Below are positions 62,745 through 64,000 of a stretch of 64,000 nt of DNA, in pieces; within the stretch, counting starts at the first letter, position 1, and the number at the start of each line of letters is the position of its first letter. The stretch lies in contig NZ_JAVDWH010000001.1 in NCBI RefSeq assembly GCF_031457275.1, forward strand, positions 372,001-436,000, given 5' to 3'. Origin of the DNA: Aeromicrobium panaciterrae. Its GTDB lineage: Bacteria > Actinomycetota > Actinomycetes > Propionibacteriales > Nocardioidaceae. Below the pieces are notes generated by a model. It saw nothing but the letters and a program-made list of their open reading frames with translations. It was not told where the DNA came from and did no database searches. Position numbers and translations under genes: made by a program.

Positions 62745-63559
62745 CCAGTCACGAGCTGCGTGGCAGCAACCTGTCGCTGGGCTATGCCGATGTCGACATT
62801 GTGCACAATCTCGACGTCGACATCCTCGCCGAGCGCATCACCGTCATCGTCGGCGCCAATGCGTGCGGCAAGTCCACCCTCCTGCGCGGACTCGCGCGCC
62901 TGCTCAAGCCACGAGGCGGTGACGTCATCCTCGATGGCAAGTCGGTACACGACCTGCGAAGCATCGACGTGGCCAAGGTGCTCGGCTTGCTGCCGCAGTC
63001 GCCGGTCGCCCCGGATGGCATCACCGTCAGCGACCTGGTCGGTCGCGGCCGCTATCCGCACCAGGGCTGGTTCCGGAGGTGGACGACAGCCGACGATGAC
63101 GCGGTCATCGAGGCGCTCGAGGCAACAGGTACCGCCGAGCTCGCAGATCGCAACATCTCGGAGCTCTCTGGCGGCCAGCGCCAGCGGGTGTGGGTCGCAA
63201 TGGCGCTCGCGCAGGACACCGACCTGCTGCTGCTCGACGAGCCGACGACGTTCCTCGACATCAACCACCAGGTCGAGTTGCTCGATCTATTGACCGACCT
63301 CAACCGGCTCTCAGGCAAGACGATTGTGATCGTGCTGCACGATCTCAATCTCGCGTGCCGCTACGCCGATCGCATCATTGCGATGAAGGAAGGCGCGATC
63401 ATCGCGGAGGGTGTGCCGAGCGAGGTCGTGACGGCGGAGGTCATCACAACGGTCTACGGCCTGGATTGCGAAGTCGTACCGGACCCGGTCAGCGGTACGC
63501 CGATGGTGGTCCCGCGAGGTCGTCACCACGCGCGAGCCGCATCAGCCCTGACGCGCTAG
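62741..63559 (+). CDS. Iron-siderophore ABC transporter ATPase
   Basis: 272 residues. Walker A GANACGKSTLL, Q-loop LLPQSPVAPDGITV, signature LSGGQRQRVWVAMALA, Walker B LLLLDEPTTFLD and switch His in VLHDLNLACRYADR: a complete FepC-type ATPase. Powers uptake through the two FecCD permeases. Its start overlaps the second permease gene by 4 nt. The TAG stop is part of the next gene's -10 element. Confidence 0.95.
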   Translation: MTSHELRGSNLSLGYADVDIVHNLDVDILAERITVIVGANACGKSTLLRGLARLLKPRGGDVILDGKSVHDLRSIDVAKVLGLLPQSPVAPDGITVSDLVGRGRYPHQGWFRRWTTADDDAVIEALEATGTAELADRNISELSGGQRQRVWVAMALAQDTDLLLLDEPTTFLDINHQVELLDLLTDLNRLSGKTIVIVLHDLNLACRYADRIIAMKEGAIIAEGVPSEVVTAEVITTVYGLDCEVVPDPVSGTPMVVPRGRHHARAASALTR

Positions 63560-63562
63560 CGT
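63557..63562 (+). promoter_or_regulatory. -10 element (TAGCGT) overlapping a stop codon
   Basis: TAGCGT begins with the TAG stop of the ATPase gene and ends 6 nt before ATG 63569. Confidence 0.5.
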
Positions 63563-63568
63563 CGAGGT

Positions 63569-63994
63569 ATGACTGCTGACACCGAACGATCTGTCGAGCT
63601 GAGCCGCACTGGCAAAGCGGCGTTCAGGGCCACCAACGTACGTGGCGGGACGCTCGACTTCGGCGAGGGAAACGATGCCGACTTCACTCCGGTCGAGCTG
63701 CTGCTCGTGGCCATCGCGGGATGCAGCGCGATCGACGTGGACTACCTGGTCGGCAAGCGAGTCGAGCCGTCATCGTTCGATCTCTCGATCCGGGCCGACA
63801 AGATCCGAGACGACCTCGGGAACCGCCTCACCGACATCAGGCTGACCTTCGACCTGACGTTCCCCGGAGGTGCCGAGGGCGACCATGCGAAGGAGATCCT
63901 GCCTCGAGCAGTTGCTCAGTCGCACGATCGCCTCTGCACGGTCACCCGCACAGTTGTCGTCGGCACTCCAGTCGAGTCGGTCATCGCCGACTAG
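63569..63994 (+). CDS. OsmC-family protein
   Basis: 141 residues. FTPVELLLVAIAGCSAIDVDYLVGKR carries the conserved Cys of the peroxidase site (in AGCSA), and the end has SHDRLCTVTRTV with the second Cys: the OsmC/Ohr pattern of thiol peroxidases acting on organic hydroperoxides. The usual Arg and Glu partners cannot be fixed by eye. Starts 6 nt behind TAGCGT; read-through from the iron operon is also possible, linking iron and peroxide stress. Confidence 0.85.
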   Translation: MTADTERSVELSRTGKAAFRATNVRGGTLDFGEGNDADFTPVELLLVAIAGCSAIDVDYLVGKRVEPSSFDLSIRADKIRDDLGNRLTDIRLTFDLTFPGGAEGDHAKEILPRAVAQSHDRLCTVTRTVVVGTPVESVIAD

Positions 63995-64000
63995 GCCTCG

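Overview
The window is GC-rich and very densely packed with genes. It comes from an actinobacterium, probably a member of the Nocardioidaceae (Aeromicrobium- or Nocardioides-like). That placement is inference from several signs: an ino1-padR-ponA block next to rpsF-ssb-rpsR-rplI-dnaB (the order known from Mycobacterium tuberculosis near ino1/ponA1/dnaB), F420-type LLM oxidoreductases, IdeR-type iron boxes, a SCO4848-type membrane protein, frequent CGTACG hexamers, and many genes that appear to be leaderless. I see no tRNA or rRNA genes, CRISPR array, prophage or insertion sequence.

Layout. 1-0.8 kb: the 3' part of a TetR regulator and a small membrane protein. 0.9-7.3 kb: inositol-1-phosphate synthase with its PadR partner, divergent from a class A penicillin-binding protein, followed on the opposite strand by a FemX-like transferase coupled to an alanine-racemase-like protein; this is a cell-envelope locus. 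7.3-10.9 kb: an iron-box-controlled siderophore-interacting protein divergent from a SRPBCC protein, an HNH nuclease and a DHA2 exporter. 11-15 kb: a tightly coupled circularly permuted ATP-grasp / alpha-E / transglutaminase operon, then a maltokinase-cap-like protein. 15-21.7 kb: small redox and accessory genes, including an ECF42-type sigma factor with a DGPF (YCII) partner. 21.8-27 kb: rpsF-ssb-rpsR-rplI, a solute-binding lipoprotein, a 425-bp gap with DnaA-box-like sequences, and dnaB ending inside a repeat cluster. 27-34.3 kb: a secreted wall-binding-like protein divergent from a DedA protein, succinate-semialdehyde dehydrogenase, an ABC exporter and an epimerase.

34.3-37.6 kb: a CsoR-controlled copper operon (DUF305 lipoprotein, csoR, copZ, copA). 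38-39.5 kb: a ZTP-type riboswitch upstream of serA. 39.5-46.3 kb: DUF4389, sirtuin, DUF1697, dienoyl-CoA reductase, a second PadR regulator with a paired palindromic operator, and lipoprotein genes. 46.4-50.6 kb: two large surface proteins, a parallel beta-helix protein and an RTX-like acidic-repeat protein with an LPNTG signal. 50.6-59.1 kb: a fatty-acid or acyl-CoA degradation locus (CaiB-type CoA transferase, acyl-CoA dehydrogenase, thiolase, FadB-like fusion) around a MerR regulator, with one shared operator at both promoters. 59.2-64 kb: an iron-regulated siderophore uptake operon (binding protein, two FecCD permeases, ATPase) and an OsmC protein.

The strongest cross-window signal is regulatory. 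More than twenty genes on both strands begin exactly 6-7 nt after a TANNNT hexamer and lack a Shine-Dalgarno site, as expected for leaderless mRNAs. Iron, copper, PadR and acyl-CoA operators sit directly on these elements. Start codons were adjusted accordingly.
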